NCBI RefSeq assembly: GCF_026210795.1
Contig: NC_089457.1
Span: forward strand, 2,914,001 to 2,978,000
Reading direction: 5' to 3'
Source: Rhizophagus irregularis
Lineage: Eukaryota; Glomeromycota; Glomeromycetes; Glomerales; Glomeraceae
Length of the DNA stretch: 64,000 bases
Shown: positions 31,213 to 42,514 of the stretch, piece by piece
Position numbering within the stretch: position 1 is the first letter of the stretch
Layout of the letters: each line of letters starts with the position of its first letter
Translations under genes and position numbers: made by a program
Notes under the pieces: generated by a model
The model's database searches: none
Told to the model about the DNA's origin: nothing
What the model saw: the letters and a program-made list of their open reading frames with translations, nothing else

Positions 31213-33487
31213 TCATGAATAAATTTTCATCAATTGAAACACTTCATATTCTTCAACATAAAATCTATCTTCAGTTTCTCTAATCGATCTTTCATAAGAA
31301 TTTTTACAAACTTTACAATAATAATTAAATGTACTAATATCTAATCCCCATATAATAAGGTCTCCGTTACCAAATGATGGACCATAAAAAGATATATTAT
31401 CTATAGCATATTGATTATCAACTATACGACTTAAAATATAATCATCATTTCTTTCTTTATTATTAAAAGAAAATATAAAACTATCTTTAGTATTGCCATA
31501 TTTATTAATGGATTTCCATCCAATCGGATTATATCCTCCAAGAATTTCGTTACTATCTTTCACTTTAGCAATTGTCACAGTGCGAGAATGAAGATCACAA
31601 ATTTCATGAAATTTATCGGGATAAAATCCATCACGAGATCCACGAAATAATAATTTGAACTCATATGGAGTAGTTAACTCATCTAATTTATCGACCCATT
31701 TCGAGATACTTTCAACATGTTGAGATGTAATTATAGTAGAATCAATATTTCTTGAATCAATATTTCTAGGTATACGAGGTTTTGATTCACCTTTCTTGTT
31801 ATCAGGATTCAAAAGACTCAATAATAAATCATCAAGTAATTTTTCCGGTAAAACTTTTTTAAATGGATATACTTTTTCCGCAAACTCTTTAGAAGTTAAA
31901 TTGTAAAATCTAATCAACGGGATGCATAGTTTTAAGGTACTTCCCAAAGTCTGGAAATCTTCTTCTTCTGTAATTTTTGTAAGGTCAGATGGTAGTTCCG
32001 GATTTTGAGCAATTCCCCATTTAAGTACATGTTCCCAAACCTGAATTTCGCTCATTTGAAGATAATCATCCCGAATAACTGAAATCAAGAGTTTTTCTGG
32101 AATAGAAGTAAAATTTGGCGATCCGAATATCTTATTTGGTTCATTGGATATTAAATCATTACAAAATTTTTGAAGATCCAAGAAAGATTCATTTTCAGAG
32201 CTTGTTCGATATATTAAATCAAAATTTTCTTCCATCCAATCCGCTTTATTTTCAATCAAAAAGGATTGTATATAAGCGATTAATTCCTGAAGATTTAGTT
32301 CATTAGCGGCAACTAATAGCTTAATTATATCTTTAGTATCACATTCTTTTAGAGAAAGTCTTCCACCATAAATGTATCTAAAATAAAGATAAAATATTTT
32401 GAAATTAATAAATTGATAAAAATAATTATTATTATTATTGTTATTTTTTTACCTTAAAATTATTTCAAAAATTTCAGGTAAAATATTAGGTAGTTCAATA
32501 CGTGCCAAAGTTCCATCATTATTCTTTTTATTAGTTGATAACATTCTTCTCAAGAAAGAAGAACGGTAATATAAAATAACTGTATGAGCATGAAATGTTC
32601 TTACATGAGGGTCGCTACCAACTTCAATATTAACATCATAATATTCGTCGTCGTTCAAAATTTCAAGGAAATTCTGCGATAATTTTGGTAAAAATTTACA
32701 ATTATCAATAATACTTGTTATTGTATTTTCAATAACTGTTGAACAATCATTCCATTTTTGCAAAATAAATTGTTGATTCTTGCTACCATGCTTTTCATAT
32801 AGGATGATTTTTTCTCCCTATAAAACACGATTTAAAAAAAGAAATTAAAAATTAGTACTATTAATCTTTTATCTAATAAATTAATTTCAATAGCCTTTTT
32901 ACCGAAACATCAAGAACAAATTTTCGATCATGTTTCAAACTGATAGTATTGTCTTCATGGTTATAATCCCATTCTTGAGCGGCACAAGATTCAGCATATC
33001 TTACATATTGAATAATTTGTGTGCCTTTACAAATGTTGAAAATAGGTTAATTTGTAGAATTAGAGAAATCAAACAATGATATTTACTAGAAATAATTATT
33101 CACCGTTTACATATTTCGCTTGTTTAGTTAAAGTGAAAAAAAAAAATTGGATTTTAGGGTTAAGAAGATTTTAATTTCAAATAATTAAATAATATTTATA
33201 CTTACCTCCAGCAACATCGAGCATGAAACCAGACCTTTTGTTGGCAATAAATCCGCCATTAAAATACCAGAGTTGCGCATCAACCTAAACATAGAGGAGA
33301 GAAAACTCGATTAATAAATAACAATCAAAGAATTTTTACAAGAATATTAGATTTAACACTTTACGATAGGATCATGTTCGGATTTCTTAGTAACTTGGAT
33401 GATTCTAGCAGGCTGAAAAATAGAGGCACCTTCAACCTCAAGAACTTTCCCGGAATGTTGAGCTATAATCCAATAAAAATTAGTCAT
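31213..33487 (-). CDS. BTB2: ricin-B-like lectin - BTB - BACK - TLDc protein
   Basis: Five exons: 33487-33365, 33284-33206, 33024-32903, 32817-32453, 32377-31213; the sum is divisible by three and gives 617 residues. Exons 1-3 and the start of exon 4 encode a beta-trefoil-like N-terminus: FYWIIAQHSGKVLEVEG, then LWYFNGGFI, FMLDVAGG, AAQEWDYN, FVLDVSGEK and NQQFILQKW. This matches the LDV and Q-x-F/W rhythm of ricin-type lectins. A BTB domain follows (YYDVNIEVG, FHAHTVIL), split in phase 2 at the same place as in the other BTB genes (ILR|YIYGG). Then come a BACK-like part and TLDc (LLFRGSRDGF, NEILGGYNP). A possible sugar-binding or protein-binding adaptor of a Cullin-3 ligase; that role is inferred. 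It is more diverged than its neighbours. Confidence 0.85.
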
Positions 33488-34009
33488 TTTTCAAAAAGAA
33501 ATTTAATAGAAAAATTGTGATGCGAAATATTTTCGACCAAAATGTAAAGAGAATATCGTAAAATTTGGATATCCGAGGTTATTTATTTGTACATATTTTA
33601 TTCGGCAATCGGAAAAATCATTTAACCAAATTACACGAATGTTACGTTGATCACATGTCAATCCATAGTTATATTACACAAGAATCTCAAGAATTTGAGC
33701 GTAGAAAAAAAAGCATAATAATTTTAGAACTATTTGAATTTTTTTGCTAATGATAATTTTGTGTAAACAATAATAATAATATAATAATAATAAATTTGAA
33801 CAAGTATAGGATTTCATGAAAATCTACTTATTAACAAATGAACAACATGTACCAATGGATATCCTACCAACGATCAAAGACGGTATATTTTATTTGAAGA
33901 ATGTTACCAACTGTGAGCATGTTGGTTAGCCTATGTACTACCTGGTTCCTATGAGTCCTATCACAGAATAATAAGATTTTTTTTAAAAAAGTCTGTACGC
34001 AAAAACAGA

Positions 34010-34098
34010 TGCCCAGTGCAGGAATTTAACCCGCGTTTCCACGTTTACATTGGTAGCGTAAATAGGTGTGGCGTTCTAACCAACTGAACTAACCGGGC
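34010..34098 (-). tRNA. tRNA-like sequence with enlarged anticodon arm
   Basis: The minus strand starts GCCCGGT and ends ACTGGGC-A, a 7 bp acceptor stem with one G-T pair. The D arm GTTC...GAAC contains a good A box (TAGTTCAGTTGG). The T arm GCGGG-TTAAATT-CCTGC pairs but has one mismatch to the B box. The anticodon arm CCAC...GTGG encloses an extra TTTAC...GTAAA hairpin, as an intron might, so the anticodon cannot be assigned. TTTTT follows 4 bases after the discriminator, a possible Pol III stop. The acceptor and D arm resemble eukaryotic tRNA-Ile. It could be a divergent tRNA, a pseudogene or the head of a SINE. Confidence 0.55.
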
Positions 34099-35559
34099 GA
34101 TTTATTTACTGTGTATTCTATTAAATAGTTATTTTATGGATTTTATGGGATGAAGATTTGATGACCAATTAAATTAGTACTTTTTTTTTTCTCTCTTTTT
34201 AAACAATAAGTACTTCTTTTTTATAGTTTTTCCCATTACTGGAAGAATAATTATTTCTTTTTAATAATCATATATATCCAAACTGGATGAATGAAAATGG
34301 TATTTGAATATTTTTATTATTTCCACTAATAAATATTATGAAAATTTATAAAAAGTTATTCTATTTTATATTTGCAAAATAGATTTTTTCCTTTTTACAA
34401 GGTATATTACAAACGTTTATGTTTTGATTAAATTTAAAATTTCATAGACTATGCGCCTTTGATACTTGTGATAGAATTTAAAAAGAATTATTAGTGGGTT
34501 TATTAACAAAAATATGTTTATAAAGAAGTGTATATAGGTTGCTTTATTGCACCTTAATCAAATTACCATTACATATTTATCACTCACTATACTTTATGTC
34601 ATTATTGCTAATTTATGAAAAAAAAGTTCAGAATATATCATCAAATTGGAGAGGAAATTCCAGAAAATTTCCGAATTGATACAACGATACAACAGCTCAC
34701 GTTTTAAATGATAAAAAAATAATATCCCTTGATTTTGATTTTTCTTTTATTGGGTCATAAATATTATTCTTTGAGTTTAGAAATGATGGCTTGTTTGTAT
34801 ATTGCAACAATAAAATTTTATTACAATGAAACAAGTAGCAGTAGTTTTATGAAAGAATGAAAGAAAAGCTAGAACAGTTAATTGATGGTTTTATATTATA
34901 ATGTAATACCTTGACACCTGACGCGTGTCACCTAAACATCAAATTAACTTTATTACTAAATGAATCATCAAAAAATATATAATTCCGAAATATGACATTA
35001 AGTTATTCAAGTCTTATTACAGAATAAATAGTAAAATGAGCAGGAAAGTTTATCCAATATATGATATATAAATTTCCTTATAATGTTGCTAGAATATATT
35101 CCTGGCCTTATGTAATTATAAACGTAGTGTTGTGAGTTTATTTTACATTTATGAATAATAGGGAAATAAGCATTTTGCATAGGAAATTGAGTTTGCGTAG
35201 CTAAAGAACTATTCATTATAAATCTTTCATCAATCTTAATTATTACTCCAGTTATTTCAGTAGCAATAGAAAATATCATGCATGATGGAATAAAAGAATG
35301 CAAATTTGTATATAAATGGGAAATGTCAAAATAGGATCTCTATATGACTTACAAAATAATTATGTTAGTACTTGAAAGAATAGATCAAAACAAAAAAATA
35401 ATTAGTGGTAAATTATTAAATAGATATACAGGTACATTAATAATAAATGAGTTTTTATGATATTTTAGCACAAAATTTAGTATGCTAATTTCGTTTAAAA
35501 ATTACATATTGAATAAACAAGTATGTGAGATAAATATAAAAGAAAAAATAAGTAAAATA
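34099..35559. other. Intergenic, no gene seen
   Basis: AT-rich. A 98-codon open frame on the minus strand (35303-35007) shows no recognisable family or splice context and is not called. Confidence 0.4.
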
Positions 35560-35760
35560 ATCCCCTGTCGCACTAAGTGTCACTCATGATCACCTTCATA
35601 CTAATTTTTAAAAATTGCGAGTGATTAGTTGAGTTTATAAATGACCGGGAATCTTCGTTTAGTTATTTCCCGGTCTTATATAGATAGCCGGGAAATTACT
35701 AATTTTAGTTTAAAATAGTTAAAATAGTTAATATTTAATGAGTGACACGCTCCAGGGGAT
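35560..35760. mobile_element. 201 bp MITE, TA duplication
   Basis: The ends are inverted: ATCCCCTG...GTGTCACTCAT on the left and, reversed, ATCCCCTGGAGCGTGTCACTC on the right. Direct TA lies outside (35558-35559 and 35761-35762). A second inner inverted pair, GACCGGGAA / TTTCCCGGTC, sits around the middle. Consistent with a Stowaway-like (Tc1/mariner) non-autonomous element. Confidence 0.7.
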
Positions 35761-35762
35761 TA

Positions 35763-38023
35763 CCCATTTATTTCCAACTCCCCATGAAATAAATAATACG
35801 AAACTACCGGCGATCTACAATTAGTGCAATATATCGGATTCAATAAAGTCAAAAATAAATCAAAAACTCTACCGAATTATTTTCTCTTCATAATTTCTAT
35901 AATGATACTAGAAATAATAATTAATTGTTTTCATAAGAATTTTTAAATTTTATCTCTTTATTTTTTAGATGAATAAGATGATAATCAGTTTATATCTTGG
36001 GTATGATTTCCTCTTTATTTTCATTTTTTGACTTTGTTCTTTATTCTAAAGTCTTAATTTATTTGGCAAACCCTATAAAAAATTTTAACTGTTATTTCTT
36101 TAAAAACTTCATAAAAAATAAGCCTTTCATGGATTCATTCACGGAAAATGAAAATAATTCGATAGATTCCGTGATATAAGTTTATTAATTCCGAGTCTTT
36201 TACGGAAAAAGGATGGAATATAAAAAACGGACCGACTTTTTTTACAGAGAAACACAACGAAAAGGTACGTTGGAAACAGAATTTTTTATTAAGAACCTTT
36301 ATTCATATACAGAAAATGGTTCCTTGTACCTATGAATAAAGAGTATAGAATTTAAAGTAGCTGTTGTTGTGAGCTGTTAAATATCCAGGGTAATTTATTC
36401 GTATTTTTTTTTTTGTTTCTATGAAGTCCCTTTGTGTTATCATTCACATACATTAACTTAATATTATTCTTAATCGCAGAATTGTACAAGAAGAACGTTA
36501 TTAGGGTACCTTTGTATGATTTACATGGTACCTTTTGATAAAAGATGGAAGTAAAAATAAGATAAGAGGCCTGTTCCTTACTGTTAATGTTAACACACGG
36601 GTCACCTTGGGGCACCAAATCATCATAATTTAATGGTGTTAAATTATAATGAGAATTGACCGTTAAACCTTCTTTTACATGGCAAGACTATGATAAGGAA
36701 CCTCATATCTTACGTTTAATAAATATTTAGTCAAACTCGAAAACTTTTATAGAGTTATTAATTTTTTTATTTAAAGAAGTCATAATGATTATAAACAGGG
36801 CGGGGTATGACTTGTGAGAACAAAAAAAATTTTTTTCCAACGTACACTTAATGCGTTATAATAATGATGTTTCATGATTCACTATGAATCATAAGTAATT
36901 CTAAATTATATTTTAGCATCCAATAGCATTGTTTAGTTGTACTAATTTCCTTTCTTTTTTGGTATATCTCTCTCAAGAAATCTTTCCAATTCTTAATGCT
37001 TTTGATCCCAATGTAGATTTTAATACTTTAAACAATTTGCAATTTCAATTCTTTCAATTCCTCGCCCTATTTCTAGAATAAAATTTATGAAAAATGGATA
37101 TCAACAGATATTGTCCAAGTTACGCAATTAGTCTTGATATGTCAATTTATTTAAGCCTTGATCTGTAATAATTACGTAATTATAAAAATCTATAGAATCA
37201 CGGTATTTATATAGGTTTTTTTTTAAGAATATTTCCCTTAAATCTTTCTCATTTTTTTTCTAAATTGTTAAACAAAATTACAAATACGACATGGTTAATA
37301 ATGAAACTATTCCTTTGAATGTAAAAGCAGTAGTAAGTGGTTATTTTGGCTTAAAAATAATATAATCAGTATATAAATATATTTTACTTACTTACTTTAG
37401 TGGCTCTTAATAGCTATAATCTTCTTTAGTATATTCTGTTCCTATTTCATGGACATCAAACTTTGGTTTCATCACAATTCGGTAAATTTTATGAAATATA
37501 TTTTTTAAATAATTCGGATTAAAAATACTAAACAATTCTGATTAAAATTTATATAATTCAGATTGGTGATTCTATTCTTATCCTTGTTCTTATGAATCTA
37601 CACTTCTTAATTTTTGTCTTACTATTCGTAATAATTAATCGGCAAGTTGATAATAGAATTTGTCCTGAATGCCACTAAAAGATGTCTCATAATCTATTCA
37701 TATAATGGAATATTAAGTAAGTAAATTCTTTATGCAGCGAAAAACCGAAGTCTACGCACTATTTCAAGATTATGATATACACACACACATTTTAATTGTT
37801 CATTGAAATTATCAAATCTAGTATCAATGTTTTTAGTTTACTATGAAGTTTTGGGTGTACCTTTGGCAATATGTGATTATTAATAAACGTAAAGTGTATA
37901 TTTAAATTAGTGATAGTATTTGCATTTTTTTCTAATATGAAAAATGATCGCTCACATGAATTTCTCTGTCCCTTCACGTGACGACGTGACGTCATCCAAT
38001 GGCCGCAAATTTTAGTTATATCG
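35763..38023. other. Intergenic, no gene seen
   Basis: AT-rich. Near 36069 'ccctataaaaaatttt' resembles sequence at 26162. A short CA run lies at 37780. No supported genes. Confidence 0.4.
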
Positions 38024-38031
38024 GTATATCC

Positions 38032-38338
38032 CAGTGTTCGGAAATGACCTGGTCATTTGACCTTTTAAATGATTTATGAAATCATTTGTCATTATTCATA
38101 ATCATTTGTCATTTGGTCATCTCAATCATTTGATTTTGATTGGCTAATATTTATCACATAAATAATCATGTGACTATAATTAAAAAATAATGAATGTAGT
38201 GTAGGCAAAAATTATAATGCTGACCAAAATTACATTCAAATGACCAAGGTCATTTGTCATTTAAGCATTGAAATGACATATCATTTGTCATTTGTCATTT
38301 GAATCATTTGGTCATTTCAAGTCATTTGCCGAACACTG
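38032..38338. mobile_element. 307 bp hAT-type MITE, 8 bp duplication
   Basis: The ends read CAGTGTTCGGAAATGAC and, reversed from the right, CAGTGTTCGGCAAATGAC. Exact 8 bp direct repeats GTATATCC flank it (38024-38031 and 38339-38346). An 8 bp duplication and CAGTG ends are hAT hallmarks. The interior is built from many copies of 'tcatttg' and its complement, giving extensive foldback. No coding capacity. Confidence 0.85.
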
Positions 38339-38346
38339 GTATATCC

Positions 38347-39011
38347 TAGTTTTTATAAAGCATATATTTCTTTATTAAGTCAATAATAATAAATACAGTA
38401 TATTTATCTGATATTCATGTTCACCTTTGCAAAACAAAATTATTACAACAAACTTTAAACTTCGATATGTAGAAATGATTGATGGCTGATAGGATTTATT
38501 GAAACACATTATAGTCTATGACGTCTATCTATGTGTTCCTTTTTTTTATGTTCCCCTTATTTTTTTTTTAAATTGGTGGATTAAGATGGGGCATACAATC
38601 ATTATTTTTTGTATTGTTTAAAAACTACAGTAATACTCCTTATTTATGATTTATTAGGCTAGATTGATTTTTGAGGAACTATAATGGAAGAGTTTATTCA
38701 TTAATGAATTCTTGTTAATAAATTGTTTGAGAAAACATTTAATTCATATATGATGCAAAATTAGATGTATGAATTTGGCTTTGATATCTTAAAAAATTTT
38801 GTAATAAATGAATATTTAAAATCACATTTCACACAAAAAACCACTCATTTGATTACATTGTATATATTAGATTTGAATTTTAGTAGGTTATTTTAATGAA
38901 ATTTTTTCAATAATTTATATAAGTCAGGTATATAAATTTATATTACATAATGCAGTGATTTTTTTTTTAAAATAAAATAACATAATCATTTAACAAATAA
39001 GAAAAAAATTT
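38347..39011. other. Downstream region of the MLKL-like gene
   Basis: AT-rich with no ORF I can support. It probably includes the 3' untranslated region of the minus-strand gene to its right. Confidence 0.4.
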
Positions 39012-41658
39012 TTATATGTCATGTTCCTTACAAAATGTAATAGCATATTCATAACCTTTATAAGCAGCTAATTTCATATAATATTTAGCTTTTTCTATAT
39101 CTTTCGTACAACCAATACCATTGTAATACATATTTCCAGCGTTATACATTGCTACTACAATATCATCATCAGCAGCTTTTTCAAAATATTTAAGAGCTTC
39201 TGGAAAATTTTGATCAACACCTTTGCCATGATACAAACAATCTCCAAATCTTACTTTTGCTTCAGGGAATTCATTTGCTTCATTATCAGCAACTTCTTTA
39301 AATAATTCAGCAATTTTATCTTTATTTGGAGGGCTCTCAGCATATCCTTTTGAAATGTAATATGCTTTATAATATTTTGCTATGATTTGACTACGGTTTG
39401 CTGTACCTCCTGTATTACCAAGGTTTGCATAAGCTTCAAAACATTTATATGCCGTTTTTACCTTTCCAGCTAGTTCACCATATTTATCGCACAACTTATG
39501 TTGTTTTACTGCATCAGTGAGTGTCATATATTTAAATGATTCAAGATCTGGAAGGGCGTATGAATCAATATTGTCTGCTCGTTTTGGATGAGACTTTTGC
39601 ATAGAGTTGTTTCTGCTGTTTTCGCTTAGGTTTGGGCCACTAGAACTTGATGCAACTTGTGAATATTTCTTGAAACAATTATTAAGAACTTCAAACATTT
39701 TCGTGATTTTTGGCCTAAAATCTGGGTCATGATGAACGGCTAAAAAAAAATATGTAACTAATTAAGTATAATGAATAAAATTGTAATTTAAATTATTTTA
39801 TTTTACATACCTTCAATTTCTAATTGTTTGAATTCCTCTGGCATTTGACTATTTTCAGAAAATGGTTCTCTATACATTTTATTACGTACCATATCAATTA
39901 TATCCACATAACAATAATTATCCTGATGTGGAGTTCTTTCTTCAGCAATTTCCCAAAGTAAGATTCCAAAACTAAAAACCTCACATCGATTATTATATTC
40001 GACATCTGGAGGCCTCACCATCAACTCAGGAGCACAATAACGTTGTCTGTCTAACATGTGGCTTTGGTTTATTGCAGCTGGGTAATTGCTATTAAAATTT
40101 TTAAAATTTGCAAGTTTCGCTGTCTCATTAAATGTAATTAATATATTTACAGCCCTAATATCTCGATGAAAAATCAAAAAAAAAGAAAAAAAAAATTAAA
40201 AATTTCGTTAATTAAATAAAAGCTGATTATATAATTACCTCTACAGTTCTTAAAAAATTTAATCCACGAGCAATATCAAGGGATATACGTAATTTTGATT
40301 TAAGGTCGAAATCATTTTTATTTTGATAAAATTCACGCAAATTTCCACATTCAGCCCATTCAGTCACCAAATACTGTTTATTTCCCTCACAAGTAAGTCC
40401 ATAAAATCTTATGATGTTTTGCCAATCATGAAGTTCTTTAAGAATTGTAACTCGATTTTGTACAAGCATTTTGTCCTCTCTCTCAGAGATAGTTTTAAAA
40501 GCGAATTCGGCACCTTTATTTGTTGTTTTATACCATTTAGTTACACGTTCATATCTACGCGATTTCTCATTATAATCCCGTTCATAATCAGAAAATTTTA
40601 GTGGATGTACCTGAAAAATATTATCAATTTTTGCTTGATTTAAAAATGGATTTTGAGAAGTTTCTTTCATAAATTTTTCCATTGCATTATTCATTGCATT
40701 AACTTTTACAACTGTTGAAAAAAACTTTTTACTTAAGTCTGCGAAGCAGTCGTTATCATTAATTCCAGCCACCATTTCTTGTAGGTACTATAATTTATTA
40801 ATATAATATAAATTAATTTTATGTTCAATTATTGCCGTTTTCAGAAATGTTGACATTAGAATGTCGATCATTTCTATAAATCGAACACACCGAACACACA
40901 CCGAACACAGCAATTAAAATTAAAAAAAAACAAATTTTCCTTTAAAAAAAGCAAAATTAAAACTTTAGTAATATATTTTTAGGTAGTGTGCATAAAAAAA
41001 TGTATAAAAATTATATTATTTGCATATATGTATTCACTTGTATTTGCTTGTATTTGCCAATGTTCGGTGTGTTCGGTGTGTTCGGTATAAAATGGTCAAA
41101 ATTTCAGATTGTCAACATTTCTGAAAACGGCAATAAAAGTATAATAAAACTCAATTTTTTTAATCTTACTTTAAATAAATCATCTTGATCGGATTTTAAT
41201 TGTTCAAGTTCATCAGCAATTTCAACGTTAATAGAAAAAGACAATAAATTAATATAAACATCAAATTCTCCACATAATTCTTTAAAAACTTTCTCAATAC
41301 TTTTTTCTTTAAGGTATTTTATCAAAGTTTTCATTTGAGAAATTTCTGATATAAAATTTTTAATTCGTTTTGTAATAGTAGATAATTCTTGTAAACGTAT
41401 ATAATTTATTTTATTAAAAAAATCTTCTCTATCTTTTCTTTTTTCTCTAAGTTCTCGTATGGCTAATTCTGCTACATGAACTCGATTTTTTAATATTTCA
41501 CAAGTTCGTTTATTATGTTCAGCAGCTTCTACTAATTCGATGGTTTCGTTAAAAAAATTTCCAATTTCATTAATTAAAGGAAGAAATTTTGCAAATGGAA
41601 CAATCATTAAAGCACTATCTCCCAAATTTTCAGTGAAATCATCTATTTTTTGATCCAT
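39012..41658 (-). CDS. MLKL-like architecture: helical bundle - pseudokinase - Sel1 repeats
   Basis: Four-exon model: 41658-41170, 40787-40239, 40174-39811, 39739-39012; 709 residues, sum divisible by three. Residues 1-165 form a long-helix bundle (LINEIGNFFNETIELVEAAE, ITKRIKNFISEISQ) like the N-terminal domains of MLKL/HeLo-type proteins. The kinase domain (about 185-500) has FAFKTI (beta3 Lys), VTEWAECGNL, HRDIRAVN, and CAPEL in place of APE. It lacks a glycine loop and has ANF where DFG should be, so it is probably a pseudokinase. The C-terminal ~150 residues carry Sel1 repeats (AKVRFGDCLYHGKGV, AMYNAGNMYYNGIGC). Bundle plus pseudokinase recalls the necroptosis effector MLKL; function here is inferred. 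Intron 2 lacks an AG acceptor (see findings), and intron 1 contains a MITE. Confidence 0.8.
40832..41133. mobile_element. 302 bp TA-flanked MITE inside an intron
   Basis: Perfect 24 bp inverted ends beginning TTGCCGTTTTCAGAAATG, flanked by TA on both sides (40830-40831 and 41134-41135). Subterminal inverted arrays of 'cgaacacac' (40886-40918) and 'gttcggtgt' (41060-41085) strengthen the foldback. It lies wholly within intron 1 of the MLKL-like gene and explains why that intron is 382 bp against 60-100 bp for others. Tc1/mariner-type (Stowaway-like). Confidence 0.85.
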
Positions 41659-42514
41659 TCCTAATAATTTAATTAATAATTTAATCGAAATTTTTTTTTC
41701 TTTAAGATGCTACAAAGATCATCGTTTTATTTAATCATGTATGTGCTGCTGTACTACATAGTATAATAACACTATATTATACTATAATAGCACTATATTA
41801 CATTATAATAGCACTATATTATATTAGGATAACGGAGATATATCATCATGCTGCACACAGATAATTACTAAAAAAATGAAGTAGTACATAAACGATATGT
41901 AACTTATTAATTAAATAGAAATTTTTGATTTATTAAATTATTCATATTATAAACAATATAGCGAGATAATCTTACTACTATGTTTTTGTATTAAATGTAA
42001 AATTTTTAATAGTTACTTAAAAAAAATTGTTTAGCATGTAAATCTTATCGAATTTTTAAATTTTTTTTATTTATTTTATTTTATTTATATTTTTTTTTGA
42101 ACAGAACTATGAATTTAATTTAATAAAAGTGCTTTGTTTAGAAAAGAGAAAAAAAAAATAATAAAATCAAAAATAACATTTTTATCAAATGAATATACAT
42201 ATATATCTCTATTTTCATCAAAAAAAAAAAAAATTGAAAAAAAAGGTAGATTTCTGGACATCTCGTCTGATATATGAAATTGATGTTCGACATGACGTCA
42301 AAGACATCAGCTGACATGATGTCCAAAAATCACTATATTTCTGACTTAATAAGAACTATGGTTAGACCAAATAAAAATAATTTCCAAAAACTCAAAAAAA
42401 AACTCAAATTTCTTAATTTGGTCTATCATGAATCGATATCACTATGGCGTAAAAAAATTTTGATTTTACCTTGATATACCAATACAAACTACTTTCTTAA
42501 TCTTTTTGAGATAA
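41659..42514. other. Intergenic with short tandem repeat
   Basis: Near 41756-41827 about three and a half units of 'actataatagcactatatta'-like sequence occur in tandem. Otherwise AT-rich with homopolymer runs and no gene. Confidence 0.5.

Noticed and set aside
35007-35303. 98-codon minus-strand frame
   Set aside because: No recognisable family, no splice context, and the surrounding DNA is AT-rich intergenic.
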